Position numbers and translations under genes: made by a program
Shown: positions 1 to 9,831 of the stretch, one piece after another
How positions within the stretch are numbered: position 1 is the first letter of the stretch
Layout: each line of letters opens with the position of its first letter
The notes under the pieces: generated by a model
Told to the model about the DNA's origin: nothing
What the model saw: only the letters and a program-made list of their open reading frames with translations
The model's database searches: none
Assembly (NCBI GenBank): GCA_964579415.1
Contig: CAZOGW010000027.1
Location: 1-28,949 of the forward strand
DNA: 28,949 nucleotides
Direction of reading: 5' to 3'
Source of the DNA: CAZOGW01 sp964579415
GTDB taxonomy: Bacteria > Actinomycetota > Acidimicrobiia > Spongiisociales > UBA5794

Positions 1-1
1 C

Positions 2-1671
<1,670 letters not shown>

Positions 1672-1672
<1 letters not shown>

Positions 1673-2430
1673 TGGACCTGACGCTGCGGGTGTGGCGCCA
1701 GCCGAGCGCGGTGGCGCCCGGCGAGTTTCGGACCTACCGGGCGGACGACATCTCCCCTGAAGCCTCGTTCCTCGAGATGCTCGACATCGTCAACGAGCGC
1801 CTGGAGCACCACGGCGAGGAGCCCATCGCCTTCGACCACGACTGCCGCGAGGGCATCTGCGGGTCGTGCGGGGTGATGATCAACGGCCAGCCCCACGGGC
1901 CCCAACTCGGCACCGCCACCTGCCAGCTCCACATGCGCAAGTTCTCCGACGGCGACACCATCGTGATCGAGCCGTGGCGGGCGACGGCCTTCCCGGTGGT
2001 GCGGGACCTGATGGTGGACCGCAGCGCCTTCGACCGCATCGTCGAGGCCGGCGGCTACATCACCGTCAACACCGGCAGCGCCCCCGACGCCAACCTGATC
2101 CCGGTGCCCAAGGCGGCGTCGGAGGCCGCCATGGACGCCGCCGCCTGTATCGGCTGCGGCGCCTGCGTCGCCGCCTGCCCCAACAGCGCCGGGCAGCTCT
2201 TCACCTCGGCCAAGCTGGCCCACCTCAACCTGCTCCCCCAGGGCCAGCCGGAACGCAACCAGCGCACCGTCGCCATGGTGGAGACCATGGAGGAGTTCTT
2301 CGGCTCGTGCACCAACCACGGCGAGTGCGAAGCCGCCTGCCCCAAGGGCATCAGCATCGACTACATCGCCCTCATGAACCGCGACTACCTCAAGTCCAAG
2401 ATCGCCGACGCCCGCCTCGCCGGCCGCTGA
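1672..2430 (+). CDS. sdhB: Succinate dehydrogenase/fumarate reductase iron-sulfur subunit
   Basis: This 252-residue electron-transfer subunit carries electrons from the SdhA flavin to the quinone site. The N-terminal ferredoxin domain holds a [2Fe-2S] set at C58, C63, C66 and C84. The C-terminal domain has CxxCxxCxxxCP (C159, C162, C165, C169) for [4Fe-4S] and C213, C219, C223 (CTNHGEC then CP), the usual [3Fe-4S] pattern. The ATG at 1672 overlaps the last base of the sdhA stop. This start gives a normal family N-terminus (MDLTLRVWRQ); the frame stays open further upstream inside sdhA, but that stretch reads as out-of-frame sdhA. Hairpins lie 70-130 bases after the stop, so this is probably the last gene of the operon. 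Confidence 0.96.
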
Positions 2431-2502
2431 TCCGCCCCACCGTTCGCTGCCCGTCTTCGTCCTTCCCCGGCTTTGCGGTGGCCGATCGGACGGGGTGTTC
2501 GT

Positions 2503-2529
2503 CCTCCCCCGGCCGAAGGCTGGGGGAGG
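2503..2529 (+). terminator. Strong hairpin after sdhAB, probable terminator
   Basis: A 12-bp stem (2503-2514 with 2518-2529, one G-T pair) closes on a GAA triloop 72 bases after the sdhB stop. No T-run follows, which is common for terminators in very GC-rich actinobacteria. The terminator role is inferred from position and stem strength. Confidence 0.5.
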
Positions 2530-2532
2530 TGG

Positions 2533-2556
2533 CAGCCGGCAGCTTTGGGCCGGCTG
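2533..2556 (+). terminator. Second hairpin after sdhAB
   Basis: A perfect 8-bp inverted repeat (CAGCCGGC at 2533-2540, GCCGGCTG at 2549-2556) with an 8-base loop lies four bases after the preceding hairpin. Together they form a tandem structure that could stop or stabilise the sdhAB transcript. No T-run follows. Confidence 0.35.
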
Positions 2557-3020
2557 ACGGAGGGGGTCTTCGTCTCAGGCCGGTTGCGCTCGTTGCGACG
2601 CGATGCCGACCTGCTGCTGGACTGATGAGACCACGCGCCTCACCGGCGATCACCAGAGGGTGCGCAGCCCCGCGAGGGTGGTTCATGACCGACTCTCAAA
2701 ACGTCCGCAGAAGCGGCAGCCGCCGTGGGCGGAGAGTTGCTCGTGGGAGTCGGCGAGCGCCTCTCGGAATAGCCCGGCATCGTACGGCTCATCAAGCAGG
2801 GGGCACGCGGTGGTCAGGGCCCGCGCATGACGTCGTCCTCGGATCGGCAGCGCGAGTGACATCCGGCCGCACACATCGGAAACTGGGGAACCAGCGTTCT
2901 TGCGCCTCGATAGATTGCAGGGACTCGATCACACCGCGTGCCTGACTCTCCGTCCCTTGTTTGCGCTGATGCCTCGCGATCTGGAATCCTGAGTGGCTCA
3001 GGGAGGAAGGGGTGGTCTCG

Positions 3021-4406
3021 ATGGCGGAAGACGGTTGGCAGCGAGCGCGGCTGATTCCAACCAGCGGCATCAGCGGTCAGGAGGAGGCGGAGCGCCGAGC
3101 GACTTCCGCGCTTTTGGCTGTGATGGGCGCTGTCCGTGAGTTCGGAGTATCGATGGTGAAACCGTTTGGTGCTCCATCGGGACAATTCAGCACCTACATC
3201 GAGGTCCCGTTCAAACTCGGGGAGCGAACGATCTACCCCGACGGCGCCGTCCAAATAGCCCGCGCTGGACGCGTGTGGACGGCCCTGATCGAGATCAAGA
3301 CCGGCAGCGCAGCGCTTGAGAAGGCCCAGGTTGAGGCGTACCTGGACGTAGCCAAGGAGTATGGGCACCAAGCGGTGGTGACGATCTCCAACCAGCTTGC
3401 CCCCGCGCCCGGTATGCACCCACTTGAGGTCGACCGCCGCAAACTGCGGCGTGTCGAGTTGTTCCATCTGTCGTGGGCTGAGGTTCTAACTCTTGCCGTT
3501 CAGCAGCGCGTGCATCGCGGGGTATCCGATCCAGACCAGGCATGGATACTGGGCGAGCTGATCCGCTACCTCGAACATCCTCGATCCGGCGCATTGGACT
3601 TCGATGACATGGGCGCGTCCTGGGTGCCGGTCCGAGATGCCGTGAAAGCCGGCACGCTGAGGCGAACGGACAAGGGTTTGGTCGAAGTCGTGACTCGCTG
3701 GGAGCAACTCTTGCGATTCGCGGCGCTGCGTTTGGGTCGCGAGTTGGGCGCCGATGTTCAGGTTCAACTCACAAGGAAGGAAGCTGGCGATCCGAGCCTG
3801 CGGTTCTCCGCGCAATCACAGTCGTTGATCAATGGTGGATACCTCACCGGTAGCCTGCGCATCCCGGGCGCTGCAGGGCCTGTCGACATCAAGGCCGACC
3901 TACGCCTCGGACAGGTCATCGTGTCCATTGACATCGACGCGCCACGGGAAGGACGTCCAGTCACTCGAATCAATTGGCTCCTGAGACAGCTGCGTGAGGC
4001 ACCCCCGACTCTGAGGATTGATGCGTTCGCTGCCGGGACCAGAATGTCAACCAGCGAACTACTCCATGCGGCGACCGAAGATCCGAGCCTGCTGGTCCAC
4101 AACTCGAAACGCGAGCTCCGCTCCTTCCGCGTGATGGCGGCTTCTCCTACCGGCCAGAAGCGTGGCACCGGACGAGGTGGGTTCATCGACAGCGTGCTCG
4201 GTGCCATCGACGGCTTCTACGAGGACGTGGTCCAGCGACTCCGACCCTGGTCGGCCAAGGCGCCTCAGCTTCCCAAGGGGGGCAAGACAGCCGCAGAAGC
4301 CGCAGGTATCGATCTCGATCCTCCTCCCAGCGACATGGCCCGGCCGCCGATCCGAGAGCTTGTCGAGCAGCCACCCGTGCCAGCGACCTTCGAAGACGTC
4401 GAGTGA
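3021..4406 (+). CDS. Unknown protein with N-terminal RecB/Cas4-like PD-(D/E)XK nuclease domain
   Basis: This 461-residue protein resembles a conserved actinobacterial family of unknown function. Residues about 70-110 carry the PD-(D/E)XK nuclease signature: D74 in YPDGAV, E91-I-K93 in LIEIKTG, and a following Q103-x3-Y107 (QVEAY), the extra motif of RecB/Cas4-type nucleases. The C-terminal two thirds have no domain I recognise; they look beta-rich, with a VTRINWLLRQL segment and a proline-rich tail. No signal peptide or membrane segment is visible, so it should be cytoplasmic. ATG 3021 gives the natural N-terminus; a GTG at 3012 is also in frame and sits closer to the GGAGG at 3002-3006. Codons are clearly less GC-biased at third positions than in the neighbours, and the gene stands alone between hairpins, suggesting horizontal acquisition. 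Nuclease activity is inferred from motifs only; defence, DNA repair or stress response are all possible. Confidence 0.75.
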   Translation: MAEDGWQRARLIPTSGISGQEEAERRATSALLAVMGAVREFGVSMVKPFGAPSGQFSTYIEVPFKLGERTIYPDGAVQIARAGRVWTALIEIKTGSAALEKAQVEAYLDVAKEYGHQAVVTISNQLAPAPGMHPLEVDRRKLRRVELFHLSWAEVLTLAVQQRVHRGVSDPDQAWILGELIRYLEHPRSGALDFDDMGASWVPVRDAVKAGTLRRTDKGLVEVVTRWEQLLRFAALRLGRELGADVQVQLTRKEAGDPSLRFSAQSQSLINGGYLTGSLRIPGAAGPVDIKADLRLGQVIVSIDIDAPREGRPVTRINWLLRQLREAPPTLRIDAFAAGTRMSTSELLHAATEDPSLLVHNSKRELRSFRVMAASPTGQKRGTGRGGFIDSVLGAIDGFYEDVVQRLRPWSAKAPQLPKGGKTAAEAAGIDLDPPPSDMARPPIRELVEQPPVPATFEDVE

Positions 4407-4424
4407 GGCTGGTCGAACTGGCGA

Positions 4425-4444
4425 CCGTGCAGCACGCTGCACGG
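4425..4444 (+). terminator. Hairpin after the nuclease-like gene
   Basis: A perfect 8-bp stem, CCGTGCAG (4425-4432) with CTGCACGG (4437-4444), has a 4-base loop and lies 18 bases after the stop codon. No T-run follows. It probably separates the nuclease-like gene from trpB transcription. Confidence 0.45.
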
Positions 4445-4513
4445 CGACAGGCGAACCACGGGGCACCGGGTGGTAGCTTGCGTCCGGTCACGACGAGGGA
4501 GAGGGGTGACGCC

Positions 4514-5878
4514 ATGGGAGACGTGACGAAGGTGACGCTGGACGAGTCCGAGATCCCGCAGGCCTGGTACAACATCGTGCCCGACCTGCCGGAGCCCCCG
4601 CCCCCGGTGCTGCACCCGGGGACCCTGGAGCCGATCGGGCCCGACGACCTGGCGCCGCTGTTCCCCATGGACCTGATCCTGCAGGAGGTGACTTCGGAGC
4701 GGTTCGTCGACATCCCCGGCGAGGTCCTCGACGTCTACAAGCTGTGGCGGCCCACCCCGCTGTACCGGGCCCACCGTCTGGAGAAGGCCCTCGATACCCC
4801 GGCGCGCATCTATTACAAGTACGAGGGCACCAGCCCCGCCGGCTCGCACAAACCCAACACGGCGGTGCCCCAGGCCTACTACAACGCCAAGGCGGGCGTG
4901 CGCAAGCTCACCACCGAGACCGGCGCCGGGCAGTGGGGGTCGGCGCTGGCCTTCGCCACCACGATCTTCGGCCTCGATCTGGAGGTGTGGCAGGTACGCA
5001 GCTCGTATGACCAGAAGCCGTACCGCCGCCTGATGATGGAGACGTGGGGAGCCACCGTGCACCCGTCTCCGTCGACGGTGACGGCGGCGGGCCGGGCCAT
5101 CCTCGACGCCGATCCGGCCAGCCCGGGAAGCCTGGGCATCGCCATCTCCGAGGCGGTGGAGGTGGCGGCGCAGAGCGAGGACGTCAAGTACTCGCTGGGG
5201 TCGGTGCTCAACCACGTCCTGATGCACCAGACGGTGATCGGCGAGGAGGCGCTGCTGCAGATGGCCAAGGCGGGCGATCAGCCCGACGTCATCGTCGGCT
5301 GCACCGGCGGAGGGTCGAACTTCGGTGGCCTGTCCTTCCCGTTCCTGCGCGAGAAGCTGGCGGGGAAGATGTCGCCCACTATCCGCTGCGTCGAACCGGC
5401 GGCCTGTCCCTCCCTCACAAAAGGCGTCTATGCCTACGACTTCGGCGACACCGCCGGCATGACGCCGCTGGTCAAGATGCACACCCTGGGGCACGACTTC
5501 ATCCCCGAGGCGATCCACGCCGGCGGGCTGCGCTACCACGGCATGTCACCGCTCATCAGCCATCTCTACGAGCTGGGGCTGGTGGAGGCGGAAGCGATCG
5601 GGCAGATCGAGTGCTTCGAGGCCGGGGTGACGTTCGCCCGCACCGAGGGGATCATCCCCGCCCCCGAGCCCACCCACGCCATCGCCGCCGCCGTGCGCGA
5701 GGCCAGGGCGGCACGGGAGGCGGGGGAGGAACGGGTCATCCTCACCGCCCTGTGCGGCCACGGGCATTTCGATCTGGGTGCCTACGAGGCTTTCCTCTCC
5801 GGCTCGCTGGTCGACTTCGACTACCCCGCCGAGCGGGTCGCCGCCGCCCAGGAGCGGATACCCGCCGTGCCTGCGTAG
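4514..5878 (+). CDS. trpB: TrpB-like pyridoxal-phosphate enzyme (TrpB2 type)
   Basis: This is a 454-residue tryptophan synthase beta-type enzyme, which in the family joins indole and serine to make tryptophan using pyridoxal phosphate. The cofactor lysine is in AGSHKPNTA, the TETGAGQWGSA loop follows, and the phosphate-binding glycine loop is GCTGGGSNFGG. The long N-terminal extension (LYRAHRLEKAL preceded by about 80 residues) and the length are typical of the TrpB2 group, which acts without tight TrpA coupling. No trpA or other trp gene lies nearby, which agrees with a stand-alone role. ATG 4514 is chosen because GAGGGAGAGGGG lies just upstream (4495-4506); the open frame before it is intergenic. 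TrpB2 enzymes may salvage indole or use O-phosphoserine; the substrate here cannot be decided. Confidence 0.92.
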   Translation: MGDVTKVTLDESEIPQAWYNIVPDLPEPPPPVLHPGTLEPIGPDDLAPLFPMDLILQEVTSERFVDIPGEVLDVYKLWRPTPLYRAHRLEKALDTPARIYYKYEGTSPAGSHKPNTAVPQAYYNAKAGVRKLTTETGAGQWGSALAFATTIFGLDLEVWQVRSSYDQKPYRRLMMETWGATVHPSPSTVTAAGRAILDADPASPGSLGIAISEAVEVAAQSEDVKYSLGSVLNHVLMHQTVIGEEALLQMAKAGDQPDVIVGCTGGGSNFGGLSFPFLREKLAGKMSPTIRCVEPAACPSLTKGVYAYDFGDTAGMTPLVKMHTLGHDFIPEAIHAGGLRYHGMSPLISHLYELGLVEAEAIGQIECFEAGVTFARTEGIIPAPEPTHAIAAAVREARAAREAGEERVILTALCGHGHFDLGAYEAFLSGSLVDFDYPAERVAAAQERIPAVPA

Positions 5879-5887
5879 GATCGCGGC

Positions 5888-6598
5888 GTGAAACACGGGA
5901 GCCTTCGACACCTGCTTGTGGCGCTCGCTGCCGTCCTCGTCGTGGCCGCCTGCACCGGTGACGACGATGGAGCGACGATCACCGAAGCCCCCCAGCAGCC
6001 GGAGATCACGTCGGCACCCACCGAGGTCGCCGGCGACCCCACCACCACCACGTCGACTACGGTCCCCGGCCCGGAGACCCACCCTGTTGAGATCGAAGGC
6101 GCCGACCTCCCCACCTTCGAGGCCGAGCACACCGATCCGTCACAGGATCCGGCGGTGGGGACGCCGGCACCCGTCGTGTCCGGTGTGGACTTCGCCGGCT
6201 TCCCGGTCACGCTCGGTGGCGGCGACGGTCCCTATGCGGTGGTCTTCCTGGCCCACTGGTGCCCCCACTGCCAGTCCGAGGTGCGCCAGGTCCAGCCGTT
6301 GCTCGACGCCACCGGCGACATGCCGGTACCCGGTGTCGAGATCCTCTCCGTGGTCACCTCGATCGACGAGGACATGGACAACTATCCCCCGTCGGCGTGG
6401 CTGTACGCCAACGGCTGGACCCCGCCGGTGCTGCGGGACAGCGAGGACAACGAAGCCCACCAGGCCTACGGATACGGCGGCTTCCCCTACTGGGTCTTCG
6501 TCGACGCCGACGGCATGGTCGCCCGCCGTAGTGCCGGGGAGCTCGACATGGCCCAACTCGAGGAGTACCTCGCCGAGATCGCTCCCGACGTCGCCTGA
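5888..6598 (+). CDS. Thioredoxin-fold lipoprotein with CPHC active site
   Basis: This is a 236-residue exported lipoprotein of the TlpA/thioredoxin-like superfamily. A short basic start and hydrophobic stretch end in a lipobox (VVAAC, acylated C22). A threonine- and proline-rich linker of about 80 residues follows, then the thioredoxin fold with WCPHC (C125, C128) and the cis-proline region GGFPYWVF. The CPHC dipeptide is the one seen in DsbA, so it may oxidise rather than reduce exported thiols; this is inference. GTG 5888 has AGGA at 5877-5880 with 7-base spacing, and that AGGA overlaps the trpB stop, so co-transcription with trpB is likely. The partner protein is unknown. It is distinct from the ccmG product encoded elsewhere in the window. 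Confidence 0.85.
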   Translation: MKHGSLRHLLVALAAVLVVAACTGDDDGATITEAPQQPEITSAPTEVAGDPTTTTSTTVPGPETHPVEIEGADLPTFEAEHTDPSQDPAVGTPAPVVSGVDFAGFPVTLGGGDGPYAVVFLAHWCPHCQSEVRQVQPLLDATGDMPVPGVEILSVVTSIDEDMDNYPPSAWLYANGWTPPVLRDSEDNEAHQAYGYGGFPYWVFVDADGMVARRSAGELDMAQLEEYLAEIAPDVA

Positions 6599-6737
6599 CA
6601 ATCGAGCTGCAAACTCCCGATCCGGCCGAGAGGGGGAGGAATCCGACCCGAAAGGGCCCCCAATCCCGTATCGCGGTGGGTACGTTTGATACACGGGGGT
6701 GCAGCCGCGTCCCCACTGCGCGACCAAGGAGGGAGTC

Positions 6738-9653
6738 ATGCGCAAGACCTCCCATACGCAAAGATGGGTGATCGGCCTCTCAGTGATCGCCCTGGCCATC
6801 GTCTCGCTGGCACCGGCCGGTTTCGCCGCGTCCGGAGCACAGAGCGAGGAGGCCCCGGCGCTGCAGGGCGACCAGCTCGACGACCGCAACAAGGACAACC
6901 GGCAAGGCAGGGTGGCCCCGACCGCCCGCCAGCGCACCGAGGCCGCCGCCGCCGGCGCCCGTGCCACCTGGAACAACCTCGGGACACCCGCCAGCCTCAC
7001 CGTTGCCGACGAACCGCTCGCCGACGGGCTCTCCGCCGATGCGGCGACGGCTGCCAACGAGTTCGTCGCGGGCAACCTCGACCTTCTCGGCCTCGAGGCC
7101 TCCGGTGCCGAGGCGCTGGAGCTGCTCACCGTCGCCCCCATGGGTGAGGGCGCCGCCGTCATCATGCGCCAGCGATTCGGCGACCTCGAAGCCGGCCACG
7201 ACGGCATGCTCGTCGTCGGCGTACGCGACGGCGCCGTGTGGCATGTCAGCTCCTCGCTGGCTCGCAGCGGCGAGGCACCAGCCCCGGCGACTCTCAGTGC
7301 CGACGAAGCCGAGGCGATAGCTCTCGCCGACGCCGGGGTCACCGGAACGGTGGTCCGCAATGAGCTGGTCGCCGTCCCCACGCCCGACCGGGGCGCCCGG
7401 GCGGCCTACCACATCGAGCTCATCGACAACGGCGCCCTCCCCGTGGCCTATGCCACCTTCGTCGATGCCCGTGACGGCGGGATCCTGGTACGCCAGGACC
7501 TGGTCGACTGGGAGCAGGACAACCCCGTGTGGGAGGTCTTCCCCGGTTCCCCGGCCACCGACTACTCCTCGAACGACACCAGGGCCACCTGGTGCTGGAC
7601 GCCCATCGCCGGATGCGACGAGGTGGTGGGCACCCCCGCATCGCCGCTGCCGTGGGACGTCAACCCGGCCACCGGACTGTCGACCACCACCACCAACGGC
7701 AACAACTCGATCGCGGTCCACAACTGGTTCTCCAACGATCCGTTCAGCGTCGGGACCGAGACGGCGACGGCGTCGCCCTCCCGGGACTACAAGTACGCCT
7801 GGACCAACCAATGGTATGAGCAGAGATGCGACCCGGCCACATTCACGTCGCCGCAGAGCGCCGACATCGATGCGGCTCGGGCCAACCTGTTCGGCATGCA
7901 CAACCGCATGCACGACTGGTCCTACCACCTCGGGTTCACCGAGGCAACGTGGAACATGCAGCGGGACAACTTCGGGCTCGGTGGACTGGGCAACGACCCG
8001 GAACAGGGGAATGCCCAGGCCGGCGGTGTCAGCGGCGGTCCTCCCGGGTTCGCCGCCCGCGACAACGCCAACCAGATCACCGGAGCCGACGGTGTCGCAC
8101 CCATCACCAACATGTACATGTGGCAGCCGATCGCGGCCACCTTCTACGCACCGTGTGTGGACGGCGACTACGACATGTCGGTGATAGCCCACGAGTACGG
8201 CCACGCCATCACCAACCGGATGATCGCCGGGCCGAACGCGGGGGTGAACACCCCGCAGGGCATGTCGGAGAGCTGGTCGGACCTCATCGCCTTGGCCTAT
8301 CTCACCGAGCACGGCTACACCCCGCACGGCGACCGGGCATCGGTGGTCGGCGAATACGTCACCGGTGACTCCGTCGCCGGTATCCGCAACTACAACATGG
8401 CGAAGAGCCCGCTCAACTACAGCCACATCGACTACGACTTCGTCGGGTTACAGGTCCACGCCTCGGGCGAGGTGTGGAGCGCCACCAACTACGACATCCG
8501 GAACGCGCTGATCCAGCGGTACGGCACCGGGAACCCGGCCAACCGCAAGGCTTGCGCCAACGGCGGTCTCCCGGTGACATCGTGTGGCGGAGGCCGGCGC
8601 TGGTCGCAGATCATGTTCGACTCGTTCCTGCTGATGGCGGTCAGCCAGAACAGCATGGTGCAGGCCCGCGACGCCATGCTGGCGGCGGACAACATCCGCT
8701 TCGGAGGCGCCAACCAGGACTTGCTGTGGAACGCCTTCGCCAAGCGCGGGCTCGGCCAGGGTGCATCGAGCAGCGGGGCCGGCGATACCCAGCCCGTCCC
8801 CAGCTTCTCGTCGCCTCACGCCGACGAGGCGACGGTGACGTTCAAGCCGACGGGCAGCAATGGGGCCGCAATCCCCAACGCCCAACTCTTCGTCGGCCCC
8901 TACCAGGCGCGGGCGTTCGCCATGGCCGACACCGACGCCGCCACCGCGGCGACGGACACGTTCCAGATAGTGCCCGGCCATTACGAGTTCATCGTGGTGG
9001 CACCGGGCTACGGGCACGTCCGGGTCAACGGCGAGTCGTTCGCCGCCGGCGAGGTGCGCGACCTGGTGGTGCCGATGCGTGTCAACCTGGCCTCGGCTGC
9101 GTCGGGAGCGACCGCCACCGGCGACGGCATCAACCTGGCCCGCCTCATCGACGACAGCGAGGCCACCAACTGGGCATCTCTGGGGAGCCCCGTGGCCGGG
9201 AAGCAGGTGACGGTGGACCTGGCCGGCGGCGCCCATGTGGTGCGCCGGGTCAATGTCAGTGCCCAACTCCGCCCACCCCTGGCAGGCGACCCGGACGCCG
9301 GCACGCAGAACCGGTTCACTGCGCTGCGCAGCTTCCGGGTGCTGGCCTGCGACGCCACCGCCGGCCTCGACTGCACCAACTCGGCCAACTTCACAGTGAT
9401 CCACACCAGCGCACCGGATGCCTTCCCTTCGGTGGCGCCGCGGCCCCGTGTCCCCGAGTTGGCACTGAAGCAGTTCAGCGTGACGCCGACGAGGGCGACG
9501 CACCTGCGCCTCGAGGTGGTAGCCACCCAGTGCACCGGCGCGCCCGACTACGCCGGCGATCAGGACGACGACCCGCTCAACGTCACCGACTGCACCACCG
9601 GAAGCGCCCAGGCCCTCAACGTGAGAGCCTCCGAGTTCCAAGTCTTCGGCTGA
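6738..9653 (+). CDS. Secreted M36 (fungalysin-type) zinc metallopeptidase with C-terminal accessory domains
   Basis: This 971-residue secreted peptidase begins with a signal peptide (basic start, hydrophobic core, likely cleavage near A30 in GFAAS). A propeptide of the FTP/PepSY kind follows to about residue 270. The catalytic domain has HEYGH (H485, E486, H489) and the third zinc ligand E511 in SESWSD, the M36 pattern. After about residue 690 there is a beta-sandwich or PEGA-like stretch (ATVTFKPTGSNG, then VPGHYEFIVVAPGY). Around residues 790-970 there is a discoidin-like galactose-binding module (DDSEATNWASL, KQVTVDLAGG). ATG 6738 has a strong AAGGAGGGA at 6726-6734; the open frame upstream is non-coding. 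It stands as a single gene with a strong hairpin after its stop. It probably degrades extracellular protein; substrate and binding specificity are unknown. Confidence 0.92.
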   Translation: MRKTSHTQRWVIGLSVIALAIVSLAPAGFAASGAQSEEAPALQGDQLDDRNKDNRQGRVAPTARQRTEAAAAGARATWNNLGTPASLTVADEPLADGLSADAATAANEFVAGNLDLLGLEASGAEALELLTVAPMGEGAAVIMRQRFGDLEAGHDGMLVVGVRDGAVWHVSSSLARSGEAPAPATLSADEAEAIALADAGVTGTVVRNELVAVPTPDRGARAAYHIELIDNGALPVAYATFVDARDGGILVRQDLVDWEQDNPVWEVFPGSPATDYSSNDTRATWCWTPIAGCDEVVGTPASPLPWDVNPATGLSTTTTNGNNSIAVHNWFSNDPFSVGTETATASPSRDYKYAWTNQWYEQRCDPATFTSPQSADIDAARANLFGMHNRMHDWSYHLGFTEATWNMQRDNFGLGGLGNDPEQGNAQAGGVSGGPPGFAARDNANQITGADGVAPITNMYMWQPIAATFYAPCVDGDYDMSVIAHEYGHAITNRMIAGPNAGVNTPQGMSESWSDLIALAYLTEHGYTPHGDRASVVGEYVTGDSVAGIRNYNMAKSPLNYSHIDYDFVGLQVHASGEVWSATNYDIRNALIQRYGTGNPANRKACANGGLPVTSCGGGRRWSQIMFDSFLLMAVSQNSMVQARDAMLAADNIRFGGANQDLLWNAFAKRGLGQGASSSGAGDTQPVPSFSSPHADEATVTFKPTGSNGAAIPNAQLFVGPYQARAFAMADTDAATAATDTFQIVPGHYEFIVVAPGYGHVRVNGESFAAGEVRDLVVPMRVNLASAASGATATGDGINLARLIDDSEATNWASLGSPVAGKQVTVDLAGGAHVVRRVNVSAQLRPPLAGDPDAGTQNRFTALRSFRVLACDATAGLDCTNSANFTVIHTSAPDAFPSVAPRPRVPELALKQFSVTPTRATHLRLEVVATQCTGAPDYAGDQDDDPLNVTDCTTGSAQALNVRASEFQVFG

Positions 9654-9661
9654 GAGGAGGT

Positions 9662-9694
9662 GGGGGGTGTGCGTCTGACGGCCGCTCACCCCCC
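9662..9694 (+). terminator. G/C-run hairpin after the M36 peptidase gene
   Basis: GGGGGGTG at 9662-9669 pairs perfectly with CACCCCCC at 9687-9694 around a 17-base loop, starting 8 bases after the peptidase stop. The stem can be lengthened past a two-base bulge. No T-run follows. It is a likely transcription stop between the peptidase gene and the paa operon. Confidence 0.5.
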
Positions 9695-9703
9695 CCACAA
9701 CCC

Positions 9704-9756
9704 GTACTAAGTACTAAGTACTAAGTACTAAGTACTAGGTACTACGTGCTGCGTAC
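9704..9756 (+). repeat. GTACTAV heptamer array, locus 1
   Basis: Seven consecutive heptamers plus a trailing GTAC: four GTACTAA, one GTACTAG, one GTACTAC and a degenerate GTGCTGC. They start 50 bases after the peptidase stop and end 22 bases before the paa operator. The reading direction is that of both flanking genes. The array is a conspicuous AT-rich island in GC-rich DNA. The same heptamer family occurs at four other places in the window. Confidence 0.9.
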
Positions 9757-9780
9757 TTTACACCCGTTCTGGTCCCGGAA

Positions 9781-9794
9781 CGAACGATCGTTTG
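9781..9794 (+). promoter_or_regulatory. Palindromic TetR-type operator of the paa operon
   Basis: CGAACGATCGTTTG contains the perfect palindrome AACGATCGTT and fits the CNAACGNNCGTTNG form bound by several TetR-family regulators of acyl-CoA and phenylacetate metabolism, including PaaR-type proteins. It lies 37 bases before the paaA start and directly abuts the likely -10 box. The last gene of the operon encodes a TetR-family protein, the natural candidate to bind here. Binding is inferred. Confidence 0.65.
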
Positions 9795-9795
9795 T

Positions 9796-9801
9796 TAGAA
9801 T
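9796..9801 (+). promoter_or_regulatory. Probable -10 box of the paa promoter
   Basis: TAGAAT at 9796-9801 is a good -10 hexamer, placed one base after the operator, so a bound repressor would block polymerase. No clear -35 hexamer is seen at 16-18 bases upstream. The transcript start would fall near 9808, leaving a short leader that carries GAGGAAGG at 9819-9826 before paaA. Confidence 0.4.
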
Positions 9802-9831
9802 GGGTTGGTTGGCGATGCGAGGAAGGTGTCG

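Larger units (their letters stand above)
2431..3011. other. 581-bp intergenic region with hairpins and no convincing gene
   Basis: The first 130 bases hold two strong inverted repeats, listed separately. The rest is less GC-rich than the flanking sdh genes and shows no clear gene. A minus-strand frame at 2683-2874 (63 codons) ends in a protein-like stretch with a CRFCG motif and could be a decayed fragment, but it has no supporting start region. A Shine-Dalgarno-like GGAGGAAGG at 3002-3010 serves the next gene. Confidence 0.6.

Noticed and set aside
2792..3467. Minus-strand frames opposite the nuclease-like gene start
   Set aside because: No protein-like composition or motifs; the plus-strand frame carries a full nuclease signature.
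4265..5539. Long minus-strand frame opposite trpB
   Set aside because: It is antisense to a clear enzyme gene, is rich in histidine, arginine and valine typical of GC-rich shadow frames, and has no motif.
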